The notes below the pieces were generated by a model. The model did no database searches, was not told where the DNA came from, and worked only from the letters and a program-made list of their open reading frames with translations. 64,000 bases of DNA from Agelaius tricolor (taxonomy: Eukaryota > Chordata > Aves > Passeriformes > Icteridae): positions 27,243,001 through 27,307,000 of the forward strand of contig JALJCS010000009.1 in assembly GCA_023055355.1 (NCBI GenBank), in the 5' to 3' direction. Shown one piece after another: positions 24,551-37,898 of the stretch (the stretch's first letter is position 1; every line of letters starts with the position of its first letter). A program made the position numbers and the translations under genes.

Positions 24551-27500
24551 GGTCATCAATATTTCTGAGTGTTTCTTTCTCCCCCGCCTCCATCCTGGTC
24601 TCCAGTTACAAATCCCCCATCTCTCCGCTCCCGGATGAATATAACATCTTATTTCTCCTCTACTTTCCCACCCAGGCTGGCTTTCTAGAAGGGGAGGGAT
24701 GGGACAAGGTTAAAACACGACTCTGCAACAAGTGTGGGTTTCACTTGGCAGCATTTTATCTCTCGCTTCTGGGGATTCTCAGCTCATCTCCCTGTGTGTA
24801 ACCTGGAGTGTAACCCAGCAAGCTCACAGAGAATGGGGGAGTAAAGCCAGGAGGGAGACGCTGACCCGGTGATTTCACGGCAAACGTCGGTGGTGTGAGA
24901 TTTAGGAAAGAAACAAAAGCTGTAATGGTTTGGGAGTGAGGGACCTCTTTAGCCAGACCGTGGAAATAAGATATATTTCAAGAGAAGGCATTCCCACGCT
25001 TTCAGCCTTGATATTTGGTATGGAAGAAAATCCAACCCAGGCATTGGCTTTGGTGATTTGAAATGGGATGTGTTTCATGTGAACTCCAGCTTTGGCTCCT
25101 GTCATAAATTCCAGTTAGAAATGGGGATCACTCACTCCTAACTCAATCTTTATGTTTGTAGCTTTCCTAGACATTTGGATAATATGGAGGGTCTTATGCC
25201 AGCTGTGGATTTGGCCCAGCCAAAGTAGTCTCTCTGGATCAAAGAGGGATAACAAAACAATATTTAGATAATTTTTTCCTTGTCTCTGCTATGGGCTATT
25301 TGTGTGTCCCTTGTCAAGTCACTTCATCATGCGCCCACCCGAGCCATGAGCAGCTTCCCTTACTGTCCCATCACATCTCCCTGCCTGGAGGCACAACTAA
25401 GTCAGGGTGACTGCATTTCACATGCCTTCTCTGGCTCAGACAATCCTTTCATCTGAAACACTTGAAGATAAGAGCAGCTCAGATTCAATTTCTTGGATCA
25501 AAATCTTCCCCTGAAGTTTGGATCCTGACTGGTCCCAACCCAGAAAAAAAAGCAGTCTTTTGGTTTGGCTGCATCTGAAGGCTCCAGCTCAAGCTCACAC
25601 GGCAGAGTCTTGCACAAACAGCTCATCTCGAGAGACTTCTGCTTCCTGGAGAGATGAAATCTTTCAGAAACAGCATAAGAAGAGATTTCAAATCCCTAGG
25701 AAAAAATCCTCCCCTCCGCTCCCACCCACATCTTGGCATTGACATGGAACCATGGACCATTGCCTAATTCAAAATCAGATTTAGACAACAAGCTCTGGGC
25801 TATTACAGTGGGAATGAGAAACCTTCACTTGCAGTAGGAAAACCAGTGGACATCCTTGAAGGCCAGCAGAAGATGTTGGGAGAGTTGTGTGTGGCTTAAA
25901 TTGGGTGTGCACTATTATTTTTGTGCTGTGGGGGCTGGAGAGGGAACAAGGCAGAAAAATAATTTGGTGTTACAAAAGGCAGATGTGGTAAATAGTTCAC
26001 AGGAGAGGCTGACAACATTCCCAGGCCACTGGAGGAATAAGCTGTCCAAGGAATGGCTTCTAAATGAAACAGCCTCCGTGCAGTTTCTGCATCAGGACAA
26101 AGGGTAGGTTTGTTTTGGATGTGCTAGTAAAACTGCTGTCTGCGAGCCATAAGGTCATACAGCTAAGGTCTGGCTGCTGTCTGGTGAGGAAGTGTTCCTC
26201 TGGGCCTCCTCTGTCAGCGTGCAAATGCAGGCCTTGAGAAAAAGAGTAATATAGTCCCCATTTCCCTACAGAGCAGTACTGCAGTGAGTGATCTCACTAC
26301 AAGGAGTTCAAACCTACTTGTGCTGCACTGAAAGGGTTATTCACACAGCAAGCACTCAGTAACAAAATGCTCTGTATCCGGAGCAAGTGATTGGTGATGG
26401 CCAAGGATTTGTCAGATGATAGCACCTGAGAAATGCACTTATCATGTCCTACATAGTTTCCTTGTGCACAGTAAGGCATAAGAAACCTGTAATCATGATG
26501 GCACCAGCTGGCTGCCTCACTGATAAACCATCAAAACATGAGAGCGCCCGAAAAAATTGAGTGCGTCTGAAAAGATGAATTCTGTTTTCCATCTTTTGAC
26601 ATGATTCTGGTCCGTGTTACTGCTGATAGTATGTTACATACTTTACAGCCAGCCTGAGAAGGCACTGGCTTCCATTTCCATTAATCCAAAACTTGTGACT
26701 TTTGCTTTGTTTGTGCAACCACTTACAATGATCATTCATTTAAAACAAATCATGCCAGAAAGGAAAAGTTCAAGGGATTTGTGTTTGGTAGATGAGTGTT
26801 GAGCCACATTGACTTCTGGGCCATGGACCTCAACATGCCAAGCAAAAAAGCAGTAAGAATGAGAAAGGCTGAGCTGGAAACACCAAGGGATGTCTCATAA
26901 ATAATGGAAATGCATTAGCTGCGCCGAGGTGGGAGGTGGGCGGGAGATGATGATGCAGGGGGGAGGGTGAAGAGTGGCCAACGAGGAGAGTGGATCGCAC
27001 ACAGCGCTTCCTGGGAGGCCACTTGGGTCATGGGCGTTCTCATCAAGCTGACAAAGAATGTCAGGGCGTGAAAAAGTTGAAGTAGTCCTTTAATTAACAC
27101 CTCTTCACTGGGTGAGACAAGAAGCCACCTCCTCTCTCTACCCTCCTTTGCCATGCACCCTATAGAGTACCTCTTACCTAAGCTGCCGAAAATGGCCTGT
27201 GGTGAGAGGTGTTTGTCACCATATCTTAGTGCATCACTGACAGAGTCGACAGATGCAGCTCACCACCTCGGGGCATGAGCAGGTAACAAACTGACAGGGT
27301 TTTCTGCTGCAGTCAGTGGTGGGGAAGCAGTCAGGAAAAGGTGAAAGCAATCTCTGGGATGAAATAGTACCAGAAATGCTGGCTCTCTTCCATCTTGCAT
27401 GCTAATGCTGAAACATGAGTTTCTCAGGCAGGGATGAAAGGAAAACACATATCACACAGGACCCTTGGGACAGGGGGGTAGGAGGATTTGAGGCAAGAAA

Positions 27501-28995
27501 GAAGATCTTTCTTCTCCTTTACATTCCCATTAGCACTGTGCACCACACAGGAAGAAAAAAGTTTGATGTCACAACACCAAAGTGCTCTCCCTAGTTCTCC
27601 TGAAGGAGATTCAGGCCTGCAGGAAAGATCCTACCAGTTAGCACCCTGGTGGGATGGAGAATTGCACTAGTCCTTGCAAATGGTAAAAGAGACTTCTACC
27701 ATTTGCTTTAGTTTGCAGAATGGGAGACTGTACCAAGTTTGTAAATAAGTTAAATCTTCCTGAAAGGTGAATTTTAATCCAGGTTTTGATGAAAAATTTT
27801 GTGGTCTGCATTGCACTAGTCTGTTGTGGTGCTCTCCTGAGGTACTCTATGGATTTACTTCCCAGTCTCATCAGATGAGCAGTAGGGGCCTGATTTGCCC
27901 TCAGCTTAAGCTCTGATTAAAATACACAACTGTGAGAAATGAATCCTGTTTTTTAGAAATGCAGTCTAGTGGGAAAGGCTGCCTAGACAGCTCTGCCTAA
28001 TCTAAAGCACTTGAGGAGTGGCCTCACCTGAGAGAGGGTTCTGTGATGATGAGCCAGAGTTAAAAGAGCAGGGTTCAGATCCTGCCATGCTACAGATGCT
28101 CTGGGTGGCCTTTTGCAAATGTCTTAGCCAAGGACAGTGGTTCATATTCCCCAGCTGTTGTAGCCAGCGCTGGTTGTACCCAACTGGCTGTAATCTCAGC
28201 TGGTGATAACCTCAGGGAGTTGTGAGTGTGGTGGAGTAGCAGTGTCTCAGCATCTCAGACTCTGCATGTTACAGACTGTGGCACTTCAGCGACCGAGTGG
28301 AGGTGTGTATGAAATTCTGCATGAGCTCTGGGTGTAATAAACACAGCAGTGATACTGGGCTGCAGAGCTTACAAACAAACAAACAAAAGCTCTCCTTTCC
28401 ATTGCTGTCACAAACATCTTTTTATGGCAAAACTGGGCAGGAAGATAGTTTTTGCACTTTGTGAGCTTGAGGCTTCATTCAAAGCCTTTCCCACTTTTAT
28501 GCTATGCTACCACAAGAAGTTAAAATCTGAAAAATCAATGTTGCAAGACAACAATTTTTTTTTCTCTCCATATACAGACTTCTGTGGCTAAACACCCTTT
28601 GAACCAAGAGATGAATCTGTTCCTCCAAGGCTGCTGGTACACAATGTGCTGGCCAGTTTGCAATCTCCCTCCCACTAGTGAGGGTCAGCCTCAATTCGTC
28701 TGACCCACTCAGCATGCCATGACTTCCTAAGCAGCAGACACGGTGGAAGTTTTTATTTCATTGGTCCTTTGACACCTGAGGAGCAGCCCCTCCATGGCCA
28801 AATGCATCTGTCGGGTCTCCCCCAAATCTCTGCTCCTCTGTTGGTCCATGCATGGCTATGTCTGCCTCTTGAAGGCATCAGGCATCTGGGGCTGGCAGGC
28901 AGCCCTTCACAGTGCCGGTGAGAGTTGCAGGAACAGGTGTGGATGCCAAAGGATATTTAATGCCATATGGCTTAATCTGGAAAGGTTTGAAGTCT
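24551..28995. other. non-coding stretch
   Basis: Unique sequence. The part just right of the CpG island (24600-24900) is well-behaved, non-repetitive sequence that could be regulatory. No gene or repeat recognised. Confidence 0.45.
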
Positions 28996-28999
28996 GGAC

Positions 29000-29225
29000 A
29001 ACCCACCCTATGGTGTGCAATTTAAAAAGGCACGATCTCCCTGGTTCTTCCAAGGAGTGATTTGATCTACAGGCACCTTAAGGGAGAGAGTTCTGATATC
29101 AAAGGGCTCTATAATCTGCCAGAAAAGGGCATTTATGAGAACCAGCTGCCGGCAGCTGAGGCCAGACGAATTCAGACTGAAAATCAAGGTGCACGTTTTC
29201 AGCTGCGAAAGTAATTAATCTGTAG
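29000..29225. promoter_or_regulatory. candidate regulatory element with double E-box palindrome
   Basis: CAGCTGCCGGCAGCTG (29143-29158) is a perfect 16-bp palindrome made of two CAGCTG E-boxes. TTTTCAGCTGCG and AAGTAATTAATC (about 29208-29220) lie close by. E-box plus homeodomain pairing is typical of neural or muscle bHLH-bound enhancers. Confidence 0.35.
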
Positions 29226-29422
29226 GGCACATTGCCTAGAAGGCCAGCAGTGGCTTGGTTGCTGGCAGGCCTGAAATCAGGACCAGATGTTTTCCTGGAA
29301 GAGATGATATCACCTAGCCAGGGATGGCAAGCTCAGGGAAGGAATCATGCAGGGTCAAGCTGGAAAGTCACAGTTGCTGCCACTGCCACCAGCCTAACAG
29401 CCCATGATCCATGCAAGAATGT

Positions 29423-29425
<3 letters not shown>

Positions 29426-29467
<42 letters not shown>
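29426..29467. repeat. (TA)21 microsatellite
   Basis: Uninterrupted TA dinucleotides. Confidence 0.95.
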
Positions 29468-29474
<7 letters not shown>

Positions 29475-29887
29475 TTATATGTGTAGCTTCACACGTACAG
29501 CCCCAGTTAGCATAGACCAGCATGCCTCCAGCCAAAGGTCTGCTCTGTACACTCTATTTATTTACCCATTTCAGTCTTACAGAGCTGCACAACTGCCTGG
29601 CTGGAGCTCAGGGGCCAAAGTCTCCACTGGAAGATTTGACTGGGCAATAGGACTGAGGGAAGGGGATAGCAGCTGGGCTCCCACTCACCTGGTGGGAGGG
29701 ATGCCTGCCATTGCCTTCCCCCCACAGCACATGAAGGTTCCTTTCTTCAGGCCAGTGCTGCCTCACAGCGCCTTGAGTGTTGCTTAGAGCCTCCATTGAG
29801 AATCAGCGGATTGGGCAAAATCCCATACTCACCCTTCCTTCCCCAGCCCCAGCCCTCCTTGGCTGAACTGCAGCCCAGATGTCACAA
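29468..29887. other. non-coding stretch
   Basis: Nothing recognised. Confidence 0.5.
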
Positions 29888-29990
29888 GGGAAAAAAAAAA
29901 AAGCAATCTGAAAACCACAGACACACATAAAAAAAACACCCCCAAACAACCCCAAACAAAACCAAAACAAATAAACAAACAAAAACAGGA
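29888..29990. repeat. A/C-rich low-complexity repeat
   Basis: A12 run followed by CCCCAAACAA / CAAAACAAAT units, similar in kind to the patch at 58364-58497. Confidence 0.8.
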
Positions 29991-32897
29991 AAAGAAGGCG
30001 AAAAGAAGAAGAACATGAAAAAGCAAACCCCGATTCTCCCTGCTGCCAGCAATGACAGCAAACAGGCCCTGGGCCCTATGGTTGGTGGCATCAGCAGAGG
30101 GACCCTACTTGTCTGGCTGCCTCCCAGCCCCCTTCCTGCCCAAGCCCCTGGTGTTGCTACATCTACACTCCTCTTTCTCCTCCTCCTCCTTCTCCATTTT
30201 TTTCCTGCTTGACAAGTGTGCAGTGTTATACCTGTGGTCTCTCACTGCATCATGCTTTTTGTCTTTCTTATGACAGCAAGAGCTATTTGCTTGGGGCAGG
30301 GGGAACATTTCTGCTTGCACAGGTTGATGCCTCTCTGTGTTGGCAGTGGAACAGAAGGAATGGCTGCAGCTTGTGCTCCAGGGCTGAGCAACACAATGTT
30401 GATGGGCTGGGGAGAGGAGGAGGGGAGGGGGTGAGTCAAAAGGGCCTCCTGAATCGATGGGGAATAATATGAAAGGGAAACTCTGGCAGGCATGGGATGA
30501 CCCAGATGGACAAAGTGCAGTGAGGCAGCTTAGTTAATGGGTTGCATTAAAATTAAACAGAGTCAGTGTTCATTTTGAAGCAGCACAGTGACCACAGAAG
30601 GGCTTTGCGGCCCCTGTGGGAAGGCGGTGCGAAACAAAACCAGGGAAAACCTTTCCCTCCCTTGCTGCCCTTTCCTCAGCAGGTGTAAACTGGGGCAGTC
30701 CTGCTGTCCTCTCCCTGCCTGGGTTAACACAAGCCAGCTCACTACATCCCTGCCACCAGCCTGCATTTCCATAAAAGGGATGATGATCTTGTCAACGTTC
30801 CTGTAAATCTGAATTTTTTGTACACAGTCACGTAGCTCTCAGAGAGGTGACAGCCGCTTACCAGCTCGTCACCAGCACAAGGAAGGACCTGGGCAGTCTG
30901 CAAGACCAAGTCAAGCTTTAAAGAGGAGGATGATAATAAAATGCATCCCTCCCCACTCCCACCCCTGACAGGAGGAGGATTTATACTCCTCCTTACAAAG
31001 GACTAAAAGTAGTCATTTAGGCTCTGCTTCAGCAAAGCACCTGCTTAATTGCTCAGTTACTTCACTGTGACTGGAGCAACTGGAGCACATGGTTAAGAAC
31101 ATGCTTAGAGGCGCTGCTGGGTAGGAATAAACTTAATTATATGCTTAAACTTAAAGAGATGTTTCAACACCTTGCTACATCATGGTCTTGCACCTGAGGA
31201 AAGTGAAAGGGAAAAGCTGACAAAGCAGAACAGAAGAGCAGCTTTTGGAACAATGAACATTTTAGGTTCTCCATTCTACAGTTAATGAAGATGAATGAAA
31301 ATCCTTGTTACTTGGTGACTAAAGGTGAAATGATCAACCACTGAGAAAGAGCTATGTGGTGATGTATTACACAACTGAATACCTTTAACTGGCAAGAAAT
31401 ATATACACTTTTCCTGCATTTTCCTTCCTGTTTCTTCTTTATATTGACGAGGATATGAAGCATATGTCTTTATTCAGAAAGGCACAGTAATATTTGCTTT
31501 CCATTCTGCATACCTCAAAACCATTAACCAAGATGTCAGTGCAGATCAGGGCCCCCTGAGCAAATTTACACCTCTTCATATAAAAAGCAACCAGACCATT
31601 TAACCAAGTGCTGGACTGATACCCCCAAACCCTCATGTGATATATTGTAGAAAAACTTCCAAAATAGCCTGTGTTTGGCACTGCAGGCTGTAATTGCCCT
31701 GCCTCTTGTGGTGTTCCCACTAGGAATGTGCCAGCAGAGTAGGCAGCAGCAATGCCCATAGCCTGCCCTACAAAGTGTATCAGTTCCAGGAAGGTGGGTC
31801 GAGCTCCCTCCTCTGTGCCTGGCTGAGCTGCTGTGACTGTCACCAAAAGGCACTAGTCAGGTTCCAGCTCTTGTCATGGGAATACTTGCTCCAAAGAAGT
31901 CTGGAAGATGCAAATATTACTTTTCTGCACTCCTCTTGAATTGCCATAGTTTGAACATGATTTAGGAGACATGTTGATTGCCCATGATGAGGGACTCACA
32001 GAAATGAACTATGCAGGGAACATAAATTACCGAGTATTTTTAACCTTTAGGAGAACTCTCTCAGCTCACTTTCACAGTTCTTTATTTCAGAGACAAAATA
32101 ATTCTCTACAAATAAGCAGAAAGATCCCAAATTTGCATAGCTTGCTGGTAACTAGGATGAAAGTGAAGAGCCTTCCTCAATCTTCCCACACATTTCAGGG
32201 AGAACTGTCATGGCAGCCCTTTCTGAAGACATCCATTTCATAAACAGTAAATTTTTGAGAAATGTTACTTTGGAAATGCAGTCCAAAAAAAGAAGAAAGA
32301 TGAGCTATAAACATTGTCCTCCCTCAGTTCATGGACCAAGGCCTCAGACATACCTGTTTCACAGACATATAAGCCCCCTGAGTGATCTGCTTTAACAGAT
32401 GTGTTTTGATATCAAAGAAATGTCACATCTAAAAGTATTAACAGCCTCAAAAAAATGTTTTTGCACATGCATTAGCAAATAATCCATCTGTCCTTCTCTT
32501 AGGGTTGGATAGATCTGTGTAACGAAGATAAACACCAAATTATACTCATGTACCTGCAGCAACATACAGGCATGATCCCAGCTGGACCGGTATCACACTG
32601 AGCTTCTGAAGTAGCAGAGCTGCAGGAAATCTTCCATACATGCTTAGTACTATGTGAGCCCACAAGCTGGGAATAAGTTATGGCTGGCTGAGTGGAGGAT
32701 TTGGTGGAAGAAATAACATGGGATATGCCAGGAGCTGGAGGGACTCAAGAAGTGGCAGGAGGCAGTCAAGGCCAGACAGTGACAGCATGCTCATGGCTTT
32801 GGGACAAAAGGTTAACTCTGCTCTTAATCAATTCCACCTATAAAATACTGTGTAAATAAATAGTAGCTGCATGCAATGTCTTATATTTGCTGCTCTT
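29991..32897. other. non-coding stretch
   Basis: A 135-codon minus ORF (31439-31846) has no recognisable domain and no splice context. No repeats identified except a CTC-rich run near 30173-30195. Confidence 0.45.
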
Positions 32898-33027
32898 CAT
32901 AGAATCGTAGAATCACAGAATAGTTTGAGTTGGAAGGGATTTTAAAGCTCCTTCATGGGCAGGGATACCTTCCATCAGACCAGGCTACTCCAAGCCCTAT
33001 CCAACCTGGCTTTGAACACCTCCAAAT
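32898..33027 (-). repeat. CR1 LINE 3' end (minus)
   Basis: Starts CATAGAATCGTAGAATCACAG, the reverse complement of the avian CR1 terminal repeats. It is followed by TTGGAAGGGATTTTAAAGCT and the complement of GTTGGATAGGGCTTGGAG. About 130 bp long. Confidence 0.92.
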
Positions 33028-33422
33028 GAAGGCCATGAGGATGGTGAAGGGTCTGAAGGGGAAGCCTTTGAGGGGCAGCTGAGGTCGCTTTGTTTTTTCA
33101 GCCTGGGGGAGACTGAGGGGAGACCTCATAGCAGTTACAACTTCCTCGTGAGGGGAAGAGGAGGGGCAGGTACCGATCTCTTCATTCTTTTGACCAGTGA
33201 CAGGACCCAAGGGAACAAGATGCAGCTGAGTCAGGGGATGTTTAGGCTGGATATCAGGAAAAGGATTTTCATTCAGAGGGTGGTTGGACACTGGAACAGG
33301 CTCCCCAGGGAAGTAGTAACAGCACCAAGCCTGACAGAGGTCAAGAAGTGTTTGGACAATGCTCTCAGGGATATGGTGTGATCCTGGTGGGTCCCTTCCA
33401 ACTCAGCACATTCTATAAGTAG
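33028..33422 (+). repeat. CR1 LINE 3' fragment (plus)
   Basis: Sense CR1: GGGAGACTGAGGGGAGACCT, CAGTGACAGGACCC, AGGCTGGATATCAGGAAAAG and GGACACTGGAACAGGCTCCC, ending GGGTCCCTTCCAACTCAGCA. Translation keeps the familiar HWNRLPREVVTAPSL. It abuts the preceding CR1 in the opposite orientation. Confidence 0.92.
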
Positions 33423-34595
33423 AATGTAAAGTATGCAGCCGGAGTTGCCTCCCACCCTTGACTCCCTCAGGCTTAAACTTGGATACTCTTGGGAAGTTGG
33501 AAGTTAAAGCTAAGGGAAGGAAGTTAAGGGTGTGGCAGAGCAAACAAACTCACCGATGGGGCTGAACACCTCTGCACAACTCTCTGGCATGGCTCCTTCC
33601 AAAAAGTCAGAGCAACAAGTACCTGCAGCTGGAAGGAAGCATGCCACCTGTTGGTCTCCTTTCATTTTTGTGCCAGTGGGCTTGTTGTCTCTTTGTCCTT
33701 CCAAATCATACTGAAACAAAGTTCTCCTCCCCAGTACTGCCCTGAAGTCTGCCCATGTCCTGGGCCTCCTCTAGCCCTGCATCTGCTCCTGTGCTCCCCA
33801 ACATCTCCCCCCCCCCCCCACCCCCATCCGTTGCCCACATCCTGAGCATGAAAGCCAGCCGGATTAATGCGGCACAGAGCACATTGTGTGTGAGTCATGA
33901 CAGGCTCACTAAGGCGTGCAGTGCTGATAAAAGGCAGCTCTGATGGGCTCTGTCAGGGATCCCAGAGAAACAGCGTGGAAAAAATCTGCTAACCCACATC
34001 CCAGCCTGGCAGCCAGGGCCTGGAGACAGCCAGGCACCAAAGGGAGCGCGGGGAAGGGGTCCTGATCCAGGCTCAGCTATGGGGAAGCCCCTGGTCCCAG
34101 GCATGAGCTGGTGCTTCCTGGGTCTCTTGGGTCATCCAAGAATTTGTGAGGCCAGAGGAGGGCTAGTGCAAGTCCCCAGGTCCTGAGGCTGGACCCTGGG
34201 ATAACCTCCCTGGTCAGCTGGCCAGGGTATTTCAGGCATTTATGAAGCCATATAAAGGGAAGTCTGCCTGATTTTCTGTGCATCTTTCTGCCTGATACTT
34301 CCCTCTGGATAATTTTCTCAGTTCAGTTTCTCACAGCTGTGGACCTCAAGGTAGTTTTTTCCCCCAATCCTTTGTGATTAGCAGTGCTGCTCCCAGAGGA
34401 CCAGCAGGAGAGACCATGGCTCAGCAATACCCAGTGGCCTCGGGTGGGCTGCAAAACTGCCTCATAAACCACCAGCAGTGTGTGGTGCATGAAATCCTAC
34501 CACAAGCAGGTGCGCAGCGCTCTGTTACATTGTCCCAAAAGGTTAACAACTGTGTTTGCTGCAAAAAGGGTTCAGCCCCAAGCCCCAGGCGATTC
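33423..34595. other. non-coding stretch
   Basis: Contains a C13 run (33807-33819). No exon recognised. Confidence 0.45.
33856..33950. promoter_or_regulatory. possible regulatory element with AP-1 word
   Basis: GGATTAATGCGGC (33861-33873) and TGAGTCATGAC (AP-1, from 33891), then GCGTGCAGTGCTGATAAAAGG (GATA). Unique sequence. Confidence 0.25.
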
Positions 34596-35340
34596 AACAG
34601 CTTGCCTGACCACAGAACTGGAGACAATAGGGACCACAGCATCAGGGATATTGTGGAGAAATCAGGATAACATCTATGTGCACCACTGAGCTGGGAGGAG
34701 TTGCAACCATGGGGTCTGTGTGGAGGGCAAGGCAGCAGCAGCAGATTTCAAAACAATCTAGATAAATTGGAGAATTGGTCTCAAATCAGCAGGATGTAAA
34801 TCACACAAGAGCAGGCACAAAATACCACAGTGAGGTGTTGGAACTCAAATGTAAAATTGGGACTAACTGGATAAAGAGCAGTGCTGCAGGAAAGGCTCCC
34901 AGGATTGCGGACAAAAAATTAGTCAACAGTGTCATGCTGTTTCAAAACAGGTTATTGGGACCCATTAATGAGAGATTCATAGGGGAGGCATAGGAGAAAA
35001 TGACTGTGCTGCAGTTGGCCCTGATGATGCTGGGCACAGCACTTTTCAAACTGGGTAAACAAACTGGGGAGCCTTCTGAGATGCAGGAGCAAGCTCCACA
35101 AAAGCTTTGGAAAATCTATGAGGGCAGATTGAAAGAATTGGGTTTGTTTAGTCTGGAGAAGAGAAAACTAAGAGGGAGCATTAACAGCCCTTCAATACAT
35201 AAGGACTTGTCCTAAGGACTGCAGAGTCCAAGAAGGAGCATGAGGAGAACTGGGGCTGGTTTGCAGCAAAGATTTAGGCCAACAGAGCAAAACAGGGAAA
35301 CTTTGGAGCTAATGAGGGACACTGCAGGTTCTCATTCATG
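34596..35340 (+). repeat. old CR1 LINE fragment (plus)
   Basis: It shows the CR1 order GATAAATTGGAGAATTGGTCT, AGCAGGATG, a GTGTCATGCTGTTTCAAAA segment, GGTTTGTTTAGTCTGGAGAAG and CTAATGAGGGACACTGC. Diverged and lacking the terminal 3' end. Confidence 0.8.
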
Positions 35341-35635
35341 GGTGCAGTGTCAGTGGAGCTGGAGATACACTCGTCAGGAAGGGTTCAGGTATAGCAAATC
35401 TTGCTTCAGAAGACGGGGCATCTATGAGACTATAACCAAGCACTCAGTGCTGCGCTCCTTCCCTGTCCTGTTCCCCAAGTGAGCCCACAGCTTTAATTAC
35501 AGCCCCTTTCTGACCCTCAGCAAGGCAAGGGAATAGGATTACTCCAAGGAGAAGGCTATAAAGTGATTGTTCATGTCTCGTGCCTCCCCACTCCATTTGC
35601 CATGCATGTACCAAATAATAATACCCATCCCAAAG
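35341..35635. other. spacer between CR1 fragments
   Basis: No feature recognised; it may be decayed CR1. Confidence 0.4.
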
Positions 35636-36117
35636 ATCTTACTGTCCAAATAGATGGGACAGAGGAAAATTTCTTCCCAGTAAGAGATGTGGGGGCTACA
35701 AAGAAGTGTATCAGGAAAAGCTGAGAGAAAGGGACCTCTTTAACCTGGAGGAAAAAGGAAATCCTTGCAGTATTCAATTAGCTAAAGGAAGTTAAAGAGA
35801 AGACAAAGCCAGGCTGCTCTTGGAGGAGGCCAGTGAGAGAACAAGAAACAACAAGAAACAACAGGCGCAGGTTGCAACCAGAGAAATATTCATTGAGGCT
35901 AAGGAAAAAAAATCTTGTCTGGAAGGATATTTCATTATTGGAACAGGTTTCAGAGAGACTTTGAAATCCCTATCCCTGGAGATCTTCAAAATTCAACTGG
36001 ACAGAGTCCTGGACAGCACAACCTAAACAACACAACCTGTTGAAAACAGCCTTGCTGTGAGTAGGGGCCAAAGTTGGAGCCTGCCAAGGTCCTGTCTCAC
36101 CTGAGGTGTTCTATGAC
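35636..36117 (+). repeat. old CR1 LINE 3' fragment (plus)
   Basis: Contains GAGAAAGGGACCTCTTTAAC, ATTATTGGAACAGGTTTCAG, ATCCCTGGAGATCTTCAAAA and ACTGGACAGAGTCCTGGACA, ending near GAGGTGTTCTATGACAGG. It may be the continuation of the fragment ending at 35340. Confidence 0.82.
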
Positions 36118-37724
36118 AGGTGTACTGTACCACAGAAGCTACCTATGCACCTGAACCCTGCCAATGATGCTTCATACAGGATACTCTCTGCCACACTGGA
36201 CCCTCTTCTTTACAGGCATTTCTGCCCCATTGCTCCGTGAGCCTTTCTTTAGTCTTTGTGTTCTGCAAAGCTGGATCCCCATGGTTTGCATCAGGCCCCA
36301 ACCCGATGTAAAGCCCGATGTAATAACAACATTTCTTGACCATGATTCACAACAACAGCTACCACCCAAGTTCTTGGCTTGTTGTGTAGCCCAATATCTA
36401 ATGGTGCTCAGTTCAACTCAATATTATCTGCATGTCTACCCTATCCCACTCCAGTTCATAGCATGGCCAGCACTGAGCCCATGCTCTCCCTGTTTGCAAA
36501 CCTTAAGCACCCTGGCTGCTGCTTGGAATGAAGAGGGAGCACTTGGAGATGAACTTTTAGCACTGCAAGCTGTAGGGAAAGCTGAGGTCCTTGCTTGTCT
36601 GTCACTGATTTATTGATGCTTCCCTAATTGTGGAATGCCAACCATACATGGAGATCTGCAGAAAGAAAGGACTTGGATTGAAGGAGAGGTCACTGCAGAC
36701 AAATCAGACACAGGCACCAAGAAATTGTTTTGCTTTGTTTTGTTTTCTGTGCTGCTGCAGTGAATGTAATAAATGTGCATCTGCTGAGCTGTTTCTACTG
36801 ACAGAGTTTTTCCTTGTTTCAGATTTGGCCTTAACTCTTCTTAGTAATCCTGATTTGCAGTGATCTGCCCAGGAGGAGTATGTGTGCGTACATGTGAGAG
36901 AGGGAGAGGCAGTGCTCATTCCCAAAGCAGACATTTTGTTCAACCTCTGCCAGCCATTTTTTGGGTGGAAGTATTTTTTTCCTTCATTCTTTTGGGTCAC
37001 AGTGTGAGCATGAATTTTAAAATGATCCATAGAAGTAGGATTTAATTAGCCTGTTGACAGAGTAATAAACCAAAACGATCAAAAAAAAAGCAAAATCGCA
37101 GAGACTTCCTCTAGACTTTCCTCCCTACAAATGTGAGTTATTTTGTTATTGAAAGTTAATCTATAGCAAACACTAGAGAACAACATTTGTTCATTTCAGA
37201 GACAGCAATCTGTAGCAGTTCTTTGTGTACCACTCTAACATACATCTTTTGTGCCTTCTTCTCTTCCCTCTCTTGAGATGAAGCAGAGCTCTGGTTCAGC
37301 AGCTGGCATCTGTCATTGATTACAGCAGCTTAAGGTTTTACCTCTGAGGAGCCGAGGGGGAGCACACTGGGGTCCTTATGTGTAACTGCACACAACTCTG
37401 CTCTGGCGCTTCACTCCACATACTGTCACTCCTCCCTTCCAGATTTGCTCTTCCAAACCTCCTCAAATCAGCCTTCTCCTCCATTAGCCCTCTTTATACA
37501 TCATGCCCACAAGACAGATCTTGTTGATCTGTCCCATCCCAGTACCAGAGCTGAACAGCTCTGACTCAACGGCACACCAGAGAAAATGCAGTTTGCTTTA
37601 TACTTTGGGTTAATCAAACTAATCCAGCACTTTGAATCTAGCCTGCTGTGGCATGGCCAAATGCAGCATCCATATTAGGCTCTACAGCAGACAGGCTGTC
37701 GTTAGATTGAGGTTTCTGAGTCAC

Positions 37725-37860
37725 GCTATTGAAGCCACACTCGCGGCGAAGCATTTATTAATAACTTTTGTTGCAGAACTTTATCCCTACAGTCTAAAAA
37801 TGGTACTACTCATAATTGCACTTAGATCTTGAGCATGGGGTTGTCATTTATTTATGTCAA
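37725..37860. promoter_or_regulatory. possible regulatory element
   Basis: Unique stretch with GAAGCATTTATTAATAAC, ACTCGCGGCG (CpG retained) and CTCATAATTGCACTTAG. Word content only. Confidence 0.2.
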
Positions 37861-37876
37861 GTGGGTTTGTGTTGCC

Positions 37877-37898
37877 TTTTTTTTTTTTTTTTTTTTTT
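37877..37898. repeat. T22 homopolymer
   Basis: Uninterrupted T run. Confidence 0.95.

Noticed and set aside
33148..33381. ORF with HWNRLPREVV
   Set aside because: Translation of the CR1 3' region, not a host gene.
36164..36616. 150-codon plus-strand ORF
   Set aside because: Directly follows a CR1 fragment and has no recognisable domain.
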